Source of the DNA: an uncultured Pleomorphomonas sp. | GTDB taxonomy: Bacteria; Pseudomonadota; Alphaproteobacteria; Rhizobiales; Pleomorphomonadaceae | Reading direction: 5' to 3' | Assembly: GCA_937868725.1 (NCBI GenBank) | Contig: CALMMQ010000004.1 | Location: 1 to 64,000 of the forward strand | Length of the DNA stretch: 64,000 bases | Shown: one piece after another, positions 50,121 to 58,623 of the stretch | How the letters are laid out: every line of letters starts with the position of its first letter | Position numbering within the stretch: position 1 is the first letter of the stretch | Position numbers and translations under genes: made by a program | The notes under the pieces: model-generated | What the model was told of the DNA's origin: nothing | The model's input: the letters and a program-made list of their open reading frames with translations, nothing else | Databases searched by the model: none

Positions 50121-50160
50121 CATCAATCACGTTCGATCATTATCAATCAAGTACGATCAT
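50121..50160 (-). promoter_or_regulatory. Two-unit 20-bp tandem repeat, candidate RhaR operator
   Basis: Read on the minus strand, ATGATCGTACTTGATTGATA is followed directly by ATGATCGAACGTGATTGATG, 17 of 20 identical. A 20-base period is two helical turns, fitting the direct-repeat operators of DeoR-family regulators. It lies about 65-100 bases upstream of the rhaA start. Confidence 0.6.
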
Positions 50161-50404
50161 TTCCGTAGTCGTGGCTGCACCGTCATCGTCCAGCCCAACG
50201 ACCACGACTGAAAATGCCGCAAATTCAGCATCCCGCCGTCATCTCAACGCCTCGCCGTGGTCATTGGCGCCGCCGTTTCGCAGCGGCAATAGACGAAAGT
50301 TGATGTCGATATCCGTCTGGATGAGCGAATTTGGCGAATTTGGCGCGTCACCGCGCCTGGATCGGCCGGAATGCGTAGTCTGCTCAGTGGATTTGAGCGA
50401 TATA

Positions 50405-50419
50405 GATTGATTATGATGG
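50405..50419 (+). promoter_or_regulatory. Third operator-like site facing rhaM
   Basis: GATTGATTATGATGG matches 13 of 15 bases of the site in the tandem repeat (GATTGATAATGATCG) but is on the plus strand. It is thus oriented toward rhaM as the other copies are toward rhaA. Confidence 0.45.
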
Positions 50420-50513
50420 TTTTGCGCCGTCCGTTGCGCGCGCCGAGCGCCCGGACAGCGGCCCAAGCCAAACCACTGCCGAACCGTCCATTGCCACCGG
50501 AGGACCGCCTGCC

Positions 50514-50828
50514 ATGATCCGCAAAGCCTTCGTCATGTGGGTTAACCCCGATGCTCACGCCGAATACAAGCGCCGGCATGACGAGATCTGGCCGGAGCTC
50601 GCCGCCGTCCTCAAGGCGCACGGCGCCCACAACTACGCCATCTATCTCGATCCGCGCACGTCGACCCTGTTCGCCACCGTCGAGATCGAATCGGAAGAGC
50701 GCTGGAACGCCGTCGCCGGCACGGCCATCTGCCAGAAATGGTGGCAGTTCATGGCCGACATCATGCCGGCGAACCCGGACAACAGCCCGAAGTCGGCCGA
50801 TCTCCGGCAAGTGTTCTTCCTCGCCTGA
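50514..50828 (+). CDS. rhaM: L-rhamnose mutarotase
   Basis: This 104-aa protein interconverts the alpha and beta anomers of L-rhamnose. It matches the YiiL/RhaM (rhizobial RhaU) family. His22 in [11 protein letters not shown] is at the same position as the catalytic His of the E. coli enzyme. [20 protein letters not shown] and WWQFMADIM are family blocks. GGAGGACC precedes the ATG. It is divergent from the rest of the locus, unlike the usual rhizobial order where it sits beside the kinase. It converges with the TetR gene. Confidence 0.95.
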   Translation: MIRKAFVMWVNPDAHAEYKRRHDEIWPELAAVLKAHGAHNYAIYLDPRTSTLFATVEIESEERWNAVAGTAICQKWWQFMADIMPANPDNSPKSADLRQVFFLA

Positions 50829-50840
50829 AGCCCCTTCGCC

Positions 50841-51488
50841 TCAGACTTTGGCCGGGCTCAGGCGGCGTAGCGCCGCCATGTCCGCGTCGCACGGCTCGCG
50901 GCCGGTGAAGGTCAGCAGGTACGAGCGCAAGTGCGACAGCCGCTCGGGATAGCTCTCCTGCACCTGCAGCACGAAGTGGCCGATCTGGGTGTAGTAGAGC
51001 ACCCGCGCCCGCGTATACGCTTCCTCGGCAGCGTAGTCGTAGCGCATGAACATGCGCGTCAGCGCGTCGACGCGCTGACGGTCGGCCTCGTCGAGCACGC
51101 CACGCACCCGCGGTTCGTGCCGGCCCCAGACGCGCACGGCAATGTCGAGATCGGGGCGAAACAGCGTCGTGTCGACCCAGCACTCGAAGATGTTGCAGAC
51201 GGCCTTGCCGATCGTCTCGGCCGGCCGCAGCGCCCGCTCGATGATCGGGCCGGTGTTGATGCGCAGCCAGTGGTCGAGCATCTGGTCCTGCAGGTCACGG
51301 ATGCTGTCGAAGAACCAGTAGAAGCTCGAGCGCGACACGCCGAGCTGGCGGGCCATCACCTGCACCTTGACATGATCGATGCCCTCGGCGACCAGCAGGC
51401 GGATGGCCAGACCAAGCCAGTCTTCCCGGCTCGAGCGCGCTCCGGCCTCGGTCACGGCTCTGTCGTTGGGCGTTTCATCGTCCGACAT
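50841..51488 (-). CDS. TetR/AcrR-family regulator at the end of the sox operon
   Basis: This 215-aa protein has an N-terminal TetR DNA-binding domain (GLAIRLLVAEGIDHVKVQVMARQLGVSRSSFYWFFDSI, about residues 25-62) and an all-helical ligand domain. It begins 30 bases after soxG on the same strand, so it is likely part of the soxBDAG transcript and may control it. The ligand is unknown. It converges with rhaM. Confidence 0.87.
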   Translation of the reverse strand: MSDDETPNDRAVTEAGARSSREDWLGLAIRLLVAEGIDHVKVQVMARQLGVSRSSFYWFFDSIRDLQDQMLDHWLRINTGPIIERALRPAETIGKAVCNIFECWVDTTLFRPDLDIAVRVWGRHEPRVRGVLDEADRQRVDALTRMFMRYDYAAEEAYTRARVLYYTQIGHFVLQVQESYPERLSHLRSYLLTFTGREPCDADMAALRRLSPAKV

Positions 51489-51518
51489 GGGTCGCCTCTG
51501 CGGCCGGGAGCGGCGCTG

Positions 51519-52055
51519 TCAGTCCTCGTTCCAGCCGGCGGTGGTCACCAGCGTCTCGAACCACTGCCAGATGAAGGCCGAATAGCCGCGCTCGACATGG
51601 AGGCGCAGACCGTCGCCATGGCGGTAAAGATAGCCGAGAATGCCGGCAAAGACGATGGCCGCGCTCGGCCCGGCACCGGTGATCGGCACGTTGGTCGCCC
51701 GCGCCACCACGTCGGCGGCGTGGGCGCCGCTGATCTCGAAGACGTCGAAGCCACCCGTCACGTCGGTGACGGCATAACCGTCGTCGCTCCAGCCGGCGGC
51801 GAGCGGCGATGGCGCCTCCGAGACGATCAGCAGCCGGTCACGGGCCAATCGTACCGAATAGGTCGCACCCTGGGCGTTTCCCAACGCGCCGACGCCGGCG
51901 GCATCGACGCCAGCCCGCGCGGCCGCCGCCCAGAGATCGCCGCTGGCCAGCGTCTGGCCCAGCCCCGGCAGCCGCCGGACCGCCAGCCCCGGACAGTCGA
52001 GGCGCCGCGCCGTCTCATCGAGGCGCCGCCACTTGGGATCGCTGTCGTCAACCAT
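51519..52055 (-). CDS. soxG: Sarcosine oxidase gamma subunit
   Basis: This 178-aa protein is the small GcvT-like gamma chain of heterotetrameric sarcosine oxidase. DRLLIVSEAPSPLAAGW and VTDVTGGFDVFEISGAHAADVVAR are typical. It overlaps the end of soxA by 8 bases, as expected for the last subunit gene. No catalytic residues are assigned to this chain. It supports assembly of the complex. Confidence 0.88.
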   Translation of the reverse strand: MVDDSDPKWRRLDETARRLDCPGLAVRRLPGLGQTLASGDLWAAAARAGVDAAGVGALGNAQGATYSVRLARDRLLIVSEAPSPLAAGWSDDGYAVTDVTGGFDVFEISGAHAADVVARATNVPITGAGPSAAIVFAGILGYLYRHGDGLRLHVERGYSAFIWQWFETLVTTAGWNED

Positions 52056-54918
52056 TGAGCCGTTCTCCCGCCGGATCGAAGGCGCAGGGCGCCGCGATGC
52101 GCGCCTGACGCATCGTCCGCTGATGCTGGATATCGATGACTTCGCCGTGGCGGCTGGCGCCGCGCTCGATCAGGCCGAGGGCGATCGGCCGGCCGAGCCC
52201 CGGACTGACGTAGCTCGACGTGACGTAGCCGATCGACCGCTTGGCGCCGTCGCGCGTTTCGACGCCGTGGGCACCGGTGACGAGCGGCGCTTCGCCGTCC
52301 TCGACCACCAGACCGACCAGTTGCTTGCGGTCGGGCCGTTGCGCCTCCGGGCTGACCAGCGACCGCCGGCCGATGAACTCGCCCTTCTTGCGCCGCAGCG
52401 GCGCCGTGACGCCCAGGTCCACCGGCAAGGTCAGGCCGTCGCTGTCCTTGCCGATGACGATGTAGCCCTTCTCGGCGCGCAGCACCATCAGCGCCTCGGT
52501 GCCGAGCGGCGTTATGCCGAACGCTGCCCCCGCCGCCATCAGCCGCGTCCACAGCGCTTCGGCGCGGTCGCTGCCGATCACCAGCTCGTAGGACCGATCG
52601 CCGGTGAAACTGACGCGGCTCACCCGCACCGGCACGCCGTCAAAGGCGCCGCTGGCGAACGCCATGTGCGGCAGCGCCGCATCGTCGAGCGCCAGCCCCA
52701 GATCGAGCGTTTCGAGCAGCGGCCGGGCCTGCGGTCCCGACAGCGTCAACGTCGCCAGCGCCGGCGTGGCGTTGTGGATGAACAGGCGCTTGCGGTCGAA
52801 GCGGTCCTGCCGCCAGGCTTCGAGATGGGCCTGCACAGCAGCGACGTGCGACGACGAGCACGAGACGACGAAGCGGTTGGCGTCAAGGCGCATCAGCACG
52901 CCGTCGTCGAACACGACGCCGGATTCGGCCAGCATCAGGCCGTAGCGACAGCGCCCGACCGGCAGTGTCGCCATGGCGTTATAGTAGACGAAGTCGACGA
53001 AGGCCGCCGCCTCCGGGCCGCACACCTCGATCTTGCCGAGGGGCGAACCGTCAAACAGCGCCACCGCCTCGCGGGCCCGCCGCGCCTCGCGCGCCACCGC
53101 TTCCACCTCGGGACCATCGCCGTAGAAGGCCGGTCGCAGCCAGCCGCCATATTCGCGCAAGCTGGCCCCGGCGTCGCGATGGACATTCTCAAGCACCAAG
53201 CGGCGCGGCGGATTGAACAGGCCCCCCGACCGCCAGCCGGCCAGCGAAGACAGCGGCACCGGCGTGAACGGCGGCCGATAGGTGGTCGTCCCCACTTCGG
53301 GGATCGTCCGCCCGGTCAGTTCGGCCATCAGCGCGATGCCATTGAGATTGGACGTCTTGCCCTGATCGCCGGCCATGCCCAGCGCCGTGTAGCGCTTGAG
53401 ATGCTCGACCGAGGTGTAGTTCTCGCGCGCTGCCAGCTCGACATCCTTGACCGTGACGTCGTGCTGCAGGTCGATGAACACCCGCCCCTCGGCACCGGGC
53501 TTCGGCCAGGCGGCGGCGATGGCGTATGGCTGACCGGCGGCGACGGCCGGCAACGCGCCAGCCGCCACGCCGATCGGCTGCAAGGCTGTTCCGACCGAGG
53601 CGAACACACCGGCAAGGTCGAAGGCGCCGGTCACCGCGCCGGCCAGCGACAGGCCGGCGAGCGGCCCGCCCGGCACGAAGGCGGCGGCGACCGCGTCCCA
53701 GACGAGCTTGCCGCGCGCCTGACAGTAAAGGTGAACGGTAGGCGTGAAGCCGCCCGAGACCACGACGCTGTCGGCGACCAGCCGCGAGCCGTCGTCGAGC
53801 CGGACGCCAGCCACCTCGCCCCGGCCCTCGGCGGCCACGACGCTGCGGCCCGTCAGGAGACCGTACCCCTTGGGCACAATGCCGGCATCACGGCGGCTGT
53901 CGACCAGCGTCACGTCGACGCCGGCGGCGGCCAGCGCCTCGGCGGTCTCGTAGGCAAGGCCGTTGTTGGTGGCGACCACCACCTTGCGCCCTGTGGCGAT
54001 GCCGTGGTGCCGGAGATAGGCGAGCGCCGCCTCGGCCGAGCGCACGCCCGGCAGATCGTTGTTGGCAAACGGCAACGGCCGTTCGATGGCCCCGGTGGCC
54101 AAGACCACGTGCCCCGGCCGGATGCGCCAGAGACGATCGGGGCGACCGCCTTGGCCCTTCTCGTTGAGCGCTACCAGACCGTGATCGTAGACGCCGAAGG
54201 CGGTGGTGCGCGTCATCACCGTGGCGCCCCGCTCGGCGAGGCGCTGGAGCATTTCGGCCGTCCAGGTGACGCCGTCGCGCCCGTCGATCGCCGCCGTCCG
54301 GACAAGCAACGAACCGCCGACAGTGCCCCCCTGCTCGACCAGCAGCACCGACCGGCCCGCTTCCGCCGCCCTGAGTGCCGCCAGCAGACCCGCCGGGCCG
54401 GCGCCGACCACCAGCACGTCGACGGCGCGGTTGATCTGCTCGGCCGAACGCGGCAGCTCGGCGTCGGCGTCGACGCGGCCGAAACCGCTCATCGCCCGCA
54501 CGCTCGGTTCGAACAGATGCCAGTTCGGGAACATGAAAGTCTTGTAGTAGAAGCCGGCCGGCATGAAGCGGGCGAACAGGTCGATGAACCGGCCCCGGTC
54601 GCGCGCCACGTTCGGCCGGCCGTTGACGCTTTTCACCCGCATGCCATCGAACGCCAGCGTCGTCGTGGCCTGGGCGTTGGCGCCGACCACCGGGGCGGCG
54701 ATGTCGACGAGGCTATTGGGGTCCTCGACACCAAAGCCCCAGACGCCGCGCGGCCGATGGTATTTGAACGACCGTCCGACGACGTTGACGCCGCTGGCGA
54801 GCAGTGCCGAGGCGATGGTGTCGCCGGCAAAGCCGCGCACCTCGACGTCATCGAAATGGAAAAGCAGCGGTCGGGCCCGATCGATGCGACCAGCCCCCTC
54901 GACGCGGAAGGCGGTCAT
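52048..54918 (-). CDS. soxA: Sarcosine oxidase alpha subunit
   Basis: This 956-aa chain carries an N-terminal Fer2-like domain lacking a cysteine cluster (VRGFAGDTIASALLASG), then a two-dinucleotide-binding region: VLVVGAGPAGLLAALRAAEAGRS for NAD/FAD, and later GRKVVVATNNGLAYETA. A C-terminal GcvT-like tetrahydrofolate domain (roughly residues 590-956) has PAFYGDGPEVEAVAREA, FTGDRSYELVIG and GKDSDGLTLPVDLG. It passes the methyl carbon to tetrahydrofolate. The ATG at 54918 has GGAGGTG upstream and overlaps the soxD stop as ATGA. Confidence 0.95.
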   Translation of the reverse strand: MTAFRVEGAGRIDRARPLLFHFDDVEVRGFAGDTIASALLASGVNVVGRSFKYHRPRGVWGFGVEDPNSLVDIAAPVVGANAQATTTLAFDGMRVKSVNGRPNVARDRGRFIDLFARFMPAGFYYKTFMFPNWHLFEPSVRAMSGFGRVDADAELPRSAEQINRAVDVLVVGAGPAGLLAALRAAEAGRSVLLVEQGGTVGGSLLVRTAAIDGRDGVTWTAEMLQRLAERGATVMTRTTAFGVYDHGLVALNEKGQGGRPDRLWRIRPGHVVLATGAIERPLPFANNDLPGVRSAEAALAYLRHHGIATGRKVVVATNNGLAYETAEALAAAGVDVTLVDSRRDAGIVPKGYGLLTGRSVVAAEGRGEVAGVRLDDGSRLVADSVVVSGGFTPTVHLYCQARGKLVWDAVAAAFVPGGPLAGLSLAGAVTGAFDLAGVFASVGTALQPIGVAAGALPAVAAGQPYAIAAAWPKPGAEGRVFIDLQHDVTVKDVELAARENYTSVEHLKRYTALGMAGDQGKTSNLNGIALMAELTGRTIPEVGTTTYRPPFTPVPLSSLAGWRSGGLFNPPRRLVLENVHRDAGASLREYGGWLRPAFYGDGPEVEAVAREARRAREAVALFDGSPLGKIEVCGPEAAAFVDFVYYNAMATLPVGRCRYGLMLAESGVVFDDGVLMRLDANRFVVSCSSSHVAAVQAHLEAWRQDRFDRKRLFIHNATPALATLTLSGPQARPLLETLDLGLALDDAALPHMAFASGAFDGVPVRVSRVSFTGDRSYELVIGSDRAEALWTRLMAAGAAFGITPLGTEALMVLRAEKGYIVIGKDSDGLTLPVDLGVTAPLRRKKGEFIGRRSLVSPEAQRPDRKQLVGLVVEDGEAPLVTGAHGVETRDGAKRSIGYVTSSYVSPGLGRPIALGLIERGASRHGEVIDIQHQRTMRQARIAAPCAFDPAGERLNG

Positions 54919-55190
54919 GGCTGCACCTCCTCGGCGCAATCGCCGAGCGCGTAGCTGCCGGAAACGACATGGGTCAGGGTGTCGCGGTCGAGACGGAACA
55001 CTTCACCGCAGGTGAGGTGCAGCCACAACTCCGCCGATCGCCCCTTGGGGTTGCTGCGCCGATGCAGATAGGACGACCACTGGGCGTCGGTCACCGTCGC
55101 CCCCTCGGGGCGGGCATTGCCGAACTCGCCGGCAAAACGAAACTCACTTTCGCCGCGCGGTCCGCAGAAGGGGCAGGAAAACAGCTGCAT
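54915..55190 (-). CDS. soxD: Sarcosine oxidase delta subunit
   Basis: This 91-aa zinc-binding subunit has the ligands Cys6, Cys9 (CPFCG), His58 and Cys61 (WLHLTCGEVF), as in characterised SoxD. The ATG at 55190 is used; the frame open upstream to 55400 overlaps soxB and is not coding. It couples to soxA by the ATGA overlap. Confidence 0.94.
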   Translation of the reverse strand: MQLFSCPFCGPRGESEFRFAGEFGNARPEGATVTDAQWSSYLHRRSNPKGRSAELWLHLTCGEVFRLDRDTLTHVVSGSYALGDCAEEVQP

Positions 55191-55233
55191 GGGAGACTCC
55201 AGGTGCGCCGGCAAAGGCGGCGCCGACGACGGG

Positions 55234-56487
55234 TCAATGCGCGATACCCGAACCAGCCGCTTCATCGATGAGACGGCCGCGCTCGAAGCGGTCGAGGTCG
55301 AAGGGACGGCTGATTTCGTGGTGCTTGCCGGTGGCCAGAAGATGGGCGAACAGCGTACCGCCGGCCGGAATGGCCTTGAAGCCACCGGTGCCCCAGCCAC
55401 AGTTGAGGAAGAGGTTGGGCAGCGGGCTTTCGCCGATGATCGGCGAGCTGTCGGGCGTCACGTCGGTGATGCCCGCCCACTGCCGGGCAAGGCGCAGCTG
55501 GCGGAAGCTCGGGAACATTTCCAGCAGACCGGCGATCACCGTTTCGAGTGTCGGCAGGTTGCCGCGCTGGCCGTAGGACGGCACCAGATCGAGACCGCCG
55601 CCCAGCACCATGTCACCCTTGTCGGACTGGCTGACGTAGGTGCCGGTGGCCGGCGACACGACGACGCAATCGAGCGCCGGCTTCACCGCCTCGGTGATGG
55701 CCGCCTGCAGCGCGAACGAGGTCAGCGGCAAACGGAAGCCGGCCCGTGCCGCCAGCACCGAGGTGTGGCCGGCGACGGCGATGCCGACCCGGTCGGCCCG
55801 GATGTCGCCCCGGCTGGTGCGCACGCCGCGACAGGCGCCATCCTCGATGATGAAATCGGTAACCTCGGTGTTCTGCAGGATGTCGACGCCGGCCCGATCG
55901 GCCGCACGGGCGTAGCCCCAGTTGACGGCGTCGTGGCGCGCCGTGCCGCCGCGCGCCTGATGGACGGCGCCGTAGACGGGGTAGCGGGCGTCAGGGCCGC
56001 AATTGAGGGCCGGCATCAGTCGCTGCACCTCGGCCCGCGACAACAGTTCGGCGTCGATGCCGTTGATCTGCATGGCGTTGACGGTGCGGGCCGCCGTCTC
56101 CATCTCGGCCGGGCTATGGCAGAGACTGACCATGCCGCGCTGCGACAGCATGATGTTGTAGTTGAGCGCCCGCGACAGGCCCTCGTAGAGCTTCAGCGCC
56201 ATCTCATAAAGCGCCGCGCTCTCGGGGAAGAAATAGTTGGACCGCACCACCGTGGTGTTGCGTCCCGAATTGCCGCCGCCGATCCAGCCCTTCTCGATCA
56301 CCGCCACCGAGCTGAGGCCGTGGTTGCGGACGAGATAGTGCGCCGTGGCCAGACCGTGGCCGCCGCCACCCACCACCACCACGTCATACCGCGGCTTCGG
56401 CTCGGGCGAGCGCCAGGCCGGCTGCCAGCCGGTGTGGCCGACAAGACCTTCCTTCAGCAGGGCAAATGCCGAATAGCGTTTCGTCAT
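55234..56487 (-). CDS. soxB: Sarcosine oxidase beta subunit
   Basis: This 417-aa flavoprotein oxidatively demethylates sarcosine to glycine, forming hydrogen peroxide. The FAD dinucleotide motif is DVVVVGGGGHGLATAHYL, followed by VIEKGWIGGGNSGRNTTVVR. The FMN/FAD-binding C-terminal block is GITDVTPDSSPIIGESP and NCGWGTGGFKAIPAGG. It is first in the soxB-soxD-soxA-soxG order. The ATG at 56487 is taken; a TTG three codons upstream is possible. No folate or glycine genes accompany the operon here. Confidence 0.95.
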   Translation of the reverse strand: MTKRYSAFALLKEGLVGHTGWQPAWRSPEPKPRYDVVVVGGGGHGLATAHYLVRNHGLSSVAVIEKGWIGGGNSGRNTTVVRSNYFFPESAALYEMALKLYEGLSRALNYNIMLSQRGMVSLCHSPAEMETAARTVNAMQINGIDAELLSRAEVQRLMPALNCGPDARYPVYGAVHQARGGTARHDAVNWGYARAADRAGVDILQNTEVTDFIIEDGACRGVRTSRGDIRADRVGIAVAGHTSVLAARAGFRLPLTSFALQAAITEAVKPALDCVVVSPATGTYVSQSDKGDMVLGGGLDLVPSYGQRGNLPTLETVIAGLLEMFPSFRQLRLARQWAGITDVTPDSSPIIGESPLPNLFLNCGWGTGGFKAIPAGGTLFAHLLATGKHHEISRPFDLDRFERGRLIDEAAGSGIAH

Positions 56488-56824
56488 GGGCGTCAAGCCT
56501 TGGTTCGGTTACGTCCAGCGCCGCGCCCGTCGACGACAGGCCGGCAGCCATGGCCGCGACGGTTGGTATCTCTGCCTGGCGAAGGGGTCGGGTCAGCGCC
56601 GTCGTAGCGGCTCGCACCCAACCCCATCCCTCAGTGGCTGTCCACAACGGCAAGCTGGTCCCGTGCGGCCATCGGTCGATGCCGTGGTCGCTTGTTATCG
56701 GGACAATCTAGCCGATATGGACACAGGTGTCCACACCATCGAGCCCAAGATCCCCGGCCTTCACCGCGTCAGCTTCCCCGCCTTTTCCCGCCCTCTTTGC
56801 GCAATTTCTGTTCAGGCGTGTTCA
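56488..56824. other. Spacer upstream of soxB
   Basis: A 340-base region holding the probable soxB promoter and a 16-base palindrome (separate entry). Beyond that, no gene or repeat is recognised. Confidence 0.5.
56718..56733. promoter_or_regulatory. 16-bp palindrome upstream of soxB
   Basis: TGGACAC-AG-GTGTCCA is a perfect 7-base dyad with a 2-base centre, about 230 bases from the soxB start in the only spacer before the operon. A dimeric repressor site is likely in form; the binding protein is unknown. Confidence 0.5.
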
Positions 56825-56857
56825 GAAAAAAACCGCCCGACCTCGCGGTCGGGCGGC
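56825..56857 (-). terminator. Strong rho-independent terminator after the binding-protein gene
   Basis: On the minus strand CCGCCCGACC, loop GCGA, GGTCGGGCGG and then seven Ts. The stem is a perfect 10 base pairs, 33 bases after the upstream gene's stop. Confidence 0.92.
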
Positions 56858-56889
56858 AATTTCCGGCAACAGCTCAATAACAGTCGCGA

Positions 56890-58002
56890 TTACTGGTTGA
56901 TGGCCGTGTACTTGCCGTCATGCCACTGATTGATGTCGTACTTCGGGTCCTTGATGTCGCCCTTCTCGTCAAAGACGATCGGACCGAGCACCGTATCAAC
57001 CGGCTGGCCGTTCTTGAGCGCGGCGGCGACATCCGACGGATCATCGCTGCCGGCGCGCTTGATGCCCTCAACGATGGCCTGAACCACGGCGTAGGAGAAC
57101 AGCGTGAAGCCTTCCGGCTCGTAGTTCTGGGCCTTGAACTGCTCCAGCGCCTTGGTCGCGCTCGGCGAACGCAGCGGCGAGGTCGGGAAGGTGAACAGCG
57201 TCCCCTCGCCGGCCGGACCGGAGATGGCCCAGAAGTCGGCGGTCGCCAGGCTGTCGCCCATGACCAGCGTCGGATTGTAGCCGCGCTCCACCGCCTGGCG
57301 GCGGATCAGACCGGCTTCAGGGTGGTAGCCACCGAAGTACAGCACGTCGACACCAAGCGACTTCAGCTTCTCGACGATGCCGCCGTAGTCCTTTTCGCCA
57401 GCGTTGAGACCGTCGAACAGCACTTCCTTGGCGCCGATCGAATGCAGCGTCGTCTGCACCGCCGTCGCCAGACCCTGACCGTAGGCGGACTTGTCGTGCA
57501 TGATGGCGATCTTCTTGCCCTTGAAGTGCTCGACCATCCACGGGGCGATGAAGGCGCCCTGAGCGTCGTCACGGCCATAAAGACGCATGACCGTCGAGTA
57601 GCCCTTCTCGGTCAGCACCGGGTTGGACGACGACGGGCTCATCATCAGAATGTTGTTTTCGGCATAGACGTCGGCGGCCGGAATCGAAGCGCCCGAGCAG
57701 GCATGGCCGGCAACGAACTTGACGCCATCGGCGACGATTCGGTTGGCGACGGCGACGGCCTGCTTGGGATCGCAGACGTCATCCTCAATGGCGATCTTCA
57801 CCTTGCGACCGTTGACGCCACCGGCTTCGTTGATGAGGGCGGCAGCCGCTTCGGCGCCGCGCTTCTGCTGTTCGCCGACCGTGGCAACCGGCCCCGTCAT
57901 CGGCCCGACGACGGTGATGGTCAGATCGTCGGCAGCCCAGCTAGGCTGAGCGACGACTGACAGCGCCAGACCGGCCAGTGACAGGACAAGAGACTTCCGC
58001 AT
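56890..58002 (-). CDS. Branched-chain amino-acid-type ABC substrate-binding protein (orphan)
   Basis: This 370-aa periplasmic protein (Peripla_BP_6, LivJ/K type) has a signal peptide MRKSLVLSLAGLALSVVAQPSWA. The mature part starts DLTITVVGPMTGPVATVGEQQKRGAEAA, then VKFVAGHACSGASIPAADVY, MMSPSSSNPVLTEKGYSTVMR and KIAIMHDKSAYGQGLA, all standard for the family. GGAGG precedes the ATG at 58002, and a strong terminator follows the stop. No permease or ATPase genes lie beside it, so it must share a transporter encoded elsewhere. The ligand could be an amino acid or a related solute; the sox operon next to it does not prove a link. Confidence 0.92.
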   Translation of the reverse strand: MRKSLVLSLAGLALSVVAQPSWAADDLTITVVGPMTGPVATVGEQQKRGAEAAAALINEAGGVNGRKVKIAIEDDVCDPKQAVAVANRIVADGVKFVAGHACSGASIPAADVYAENNILMMSPSSSNPVLTEKGYSTVMRLYGRDDAQGAFIAPWMVEHFKGKKIAIMHDKSAYGQGLATAVQTTLHSIGAKEVLFDGLNAGEKDYGGIVEKLKSLGVDVLYFGGYHPEAGLIRRQAVERGYNPTLVMGDSLATADFWAISGPAGEGTLFTFPTSPLRSPSATKALEQFKAQNYEPEGFTLFSYAVVQAIVEGIKRAGSDDPSDVAAALKNGQPVDTVLGPIVFDEKGDIKDPKYDINQWHDGKYTAINQ

Positions 58003-58623
58003 GTGCAATCCTCCAGTTTTTTGATCAGACAATATACAAATCCGCCCTTGGCACTGCAACCGACACGTCGGCTCTGCCGACATAAAAGGCATGAGGAGTA
58101 GCGCTATCTAGCAACTTTCGAGACGTCATGTCACCGCGTTTCGACACTTTATGTCCGGCCAACCCACACCCGACCGCAACACGCCGATCGATTGACGGCG
58201 ATCGCCAGCCCGACCGGCGCCGCCAGCATGAGCGAGCAGCAGAAGACCGTCGCCCATACTTGCCGTGCAGCCGCCGTCACGCACGGCCAGCGCGAATCCC
58301 AGCCAACCCAGAGACGCGATCGGCGCCAGCGCCTTCGCCCGAACCTGATCTACGGGCCGGGCGCCAAAGCCGTTCGCCTACACTCCGAAAGGCCCGTCAA
58401 CGCGACCTTAGAATAGCGCGTTCGCGTGCCGTTCATCCCTTTGGCTTAATTCGATTGGATTATGAAATCGTTTTCTCAAACGAATTCACAATTCACGTTC
58501 ATAAAACATTGCATAATACGCAATTCTGCTGCATTCAAGGCAATACGGCCTGTGATAGCCAGCTTTTCGGGCTGTAATAGTTTTCATCATATCACCGAGA
58601 ATACCAGGGAGGAGAGGCTCTAG
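58003..58623. other. Divergent spacer between binding-protein gene and fru operon
   Basis: A 620-base gap. Next to the binding-protein gene is a TATATT hexamer suited to its -10 box. The part before fruB (58440-58600) is distinctly AT-rich and contains a LacI/Cra-like operator. A 149-codon frame (58128-58577) runs through it, but its Arg/Pro-rich product with an AT-biased tail does not look coding. Confidence 0.5.
58463..58478. promoter_or_regulatory. LacI/Cra-like operator upstream of fruB
   Basis: TGAAATCGTTTTCTCA resembles the TGAAACGTTTCA type of operator bound by FruR/Cra, with a CG centre and 4 of 5 matched arm bases in GAAAT/TTTTC. It lies about 150 bases before fruB. No fruR gene is in the window. 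Confidence 0.45.

Larger units (their letters stand above)
50058..50513. promoter_or_regulatory. Divergent rha control region (rhaA / rhaM)
   Basis: This 456-base spacer contains tandem operator-like repeats nearest rhaA, a similar single site nearest rhaM, and lower-G+C segments suited to promoters. On the minus strand a GATAAT hexamer inside the repeat could be the rhaA -10 box, so binding there would block transcription. A GAATTTGGC direct repeat is at about 50329-50346. No coding frame is credible. Confidence 0.6.

Noticed and set aside
58128-58577. A 149-codon frame in the spacer before fruB
   Set aside because: The product is Arg/Pro-rich for two-thirds and then switches to AT-biased composition across the operator region. 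There is no ribosome-binding site.
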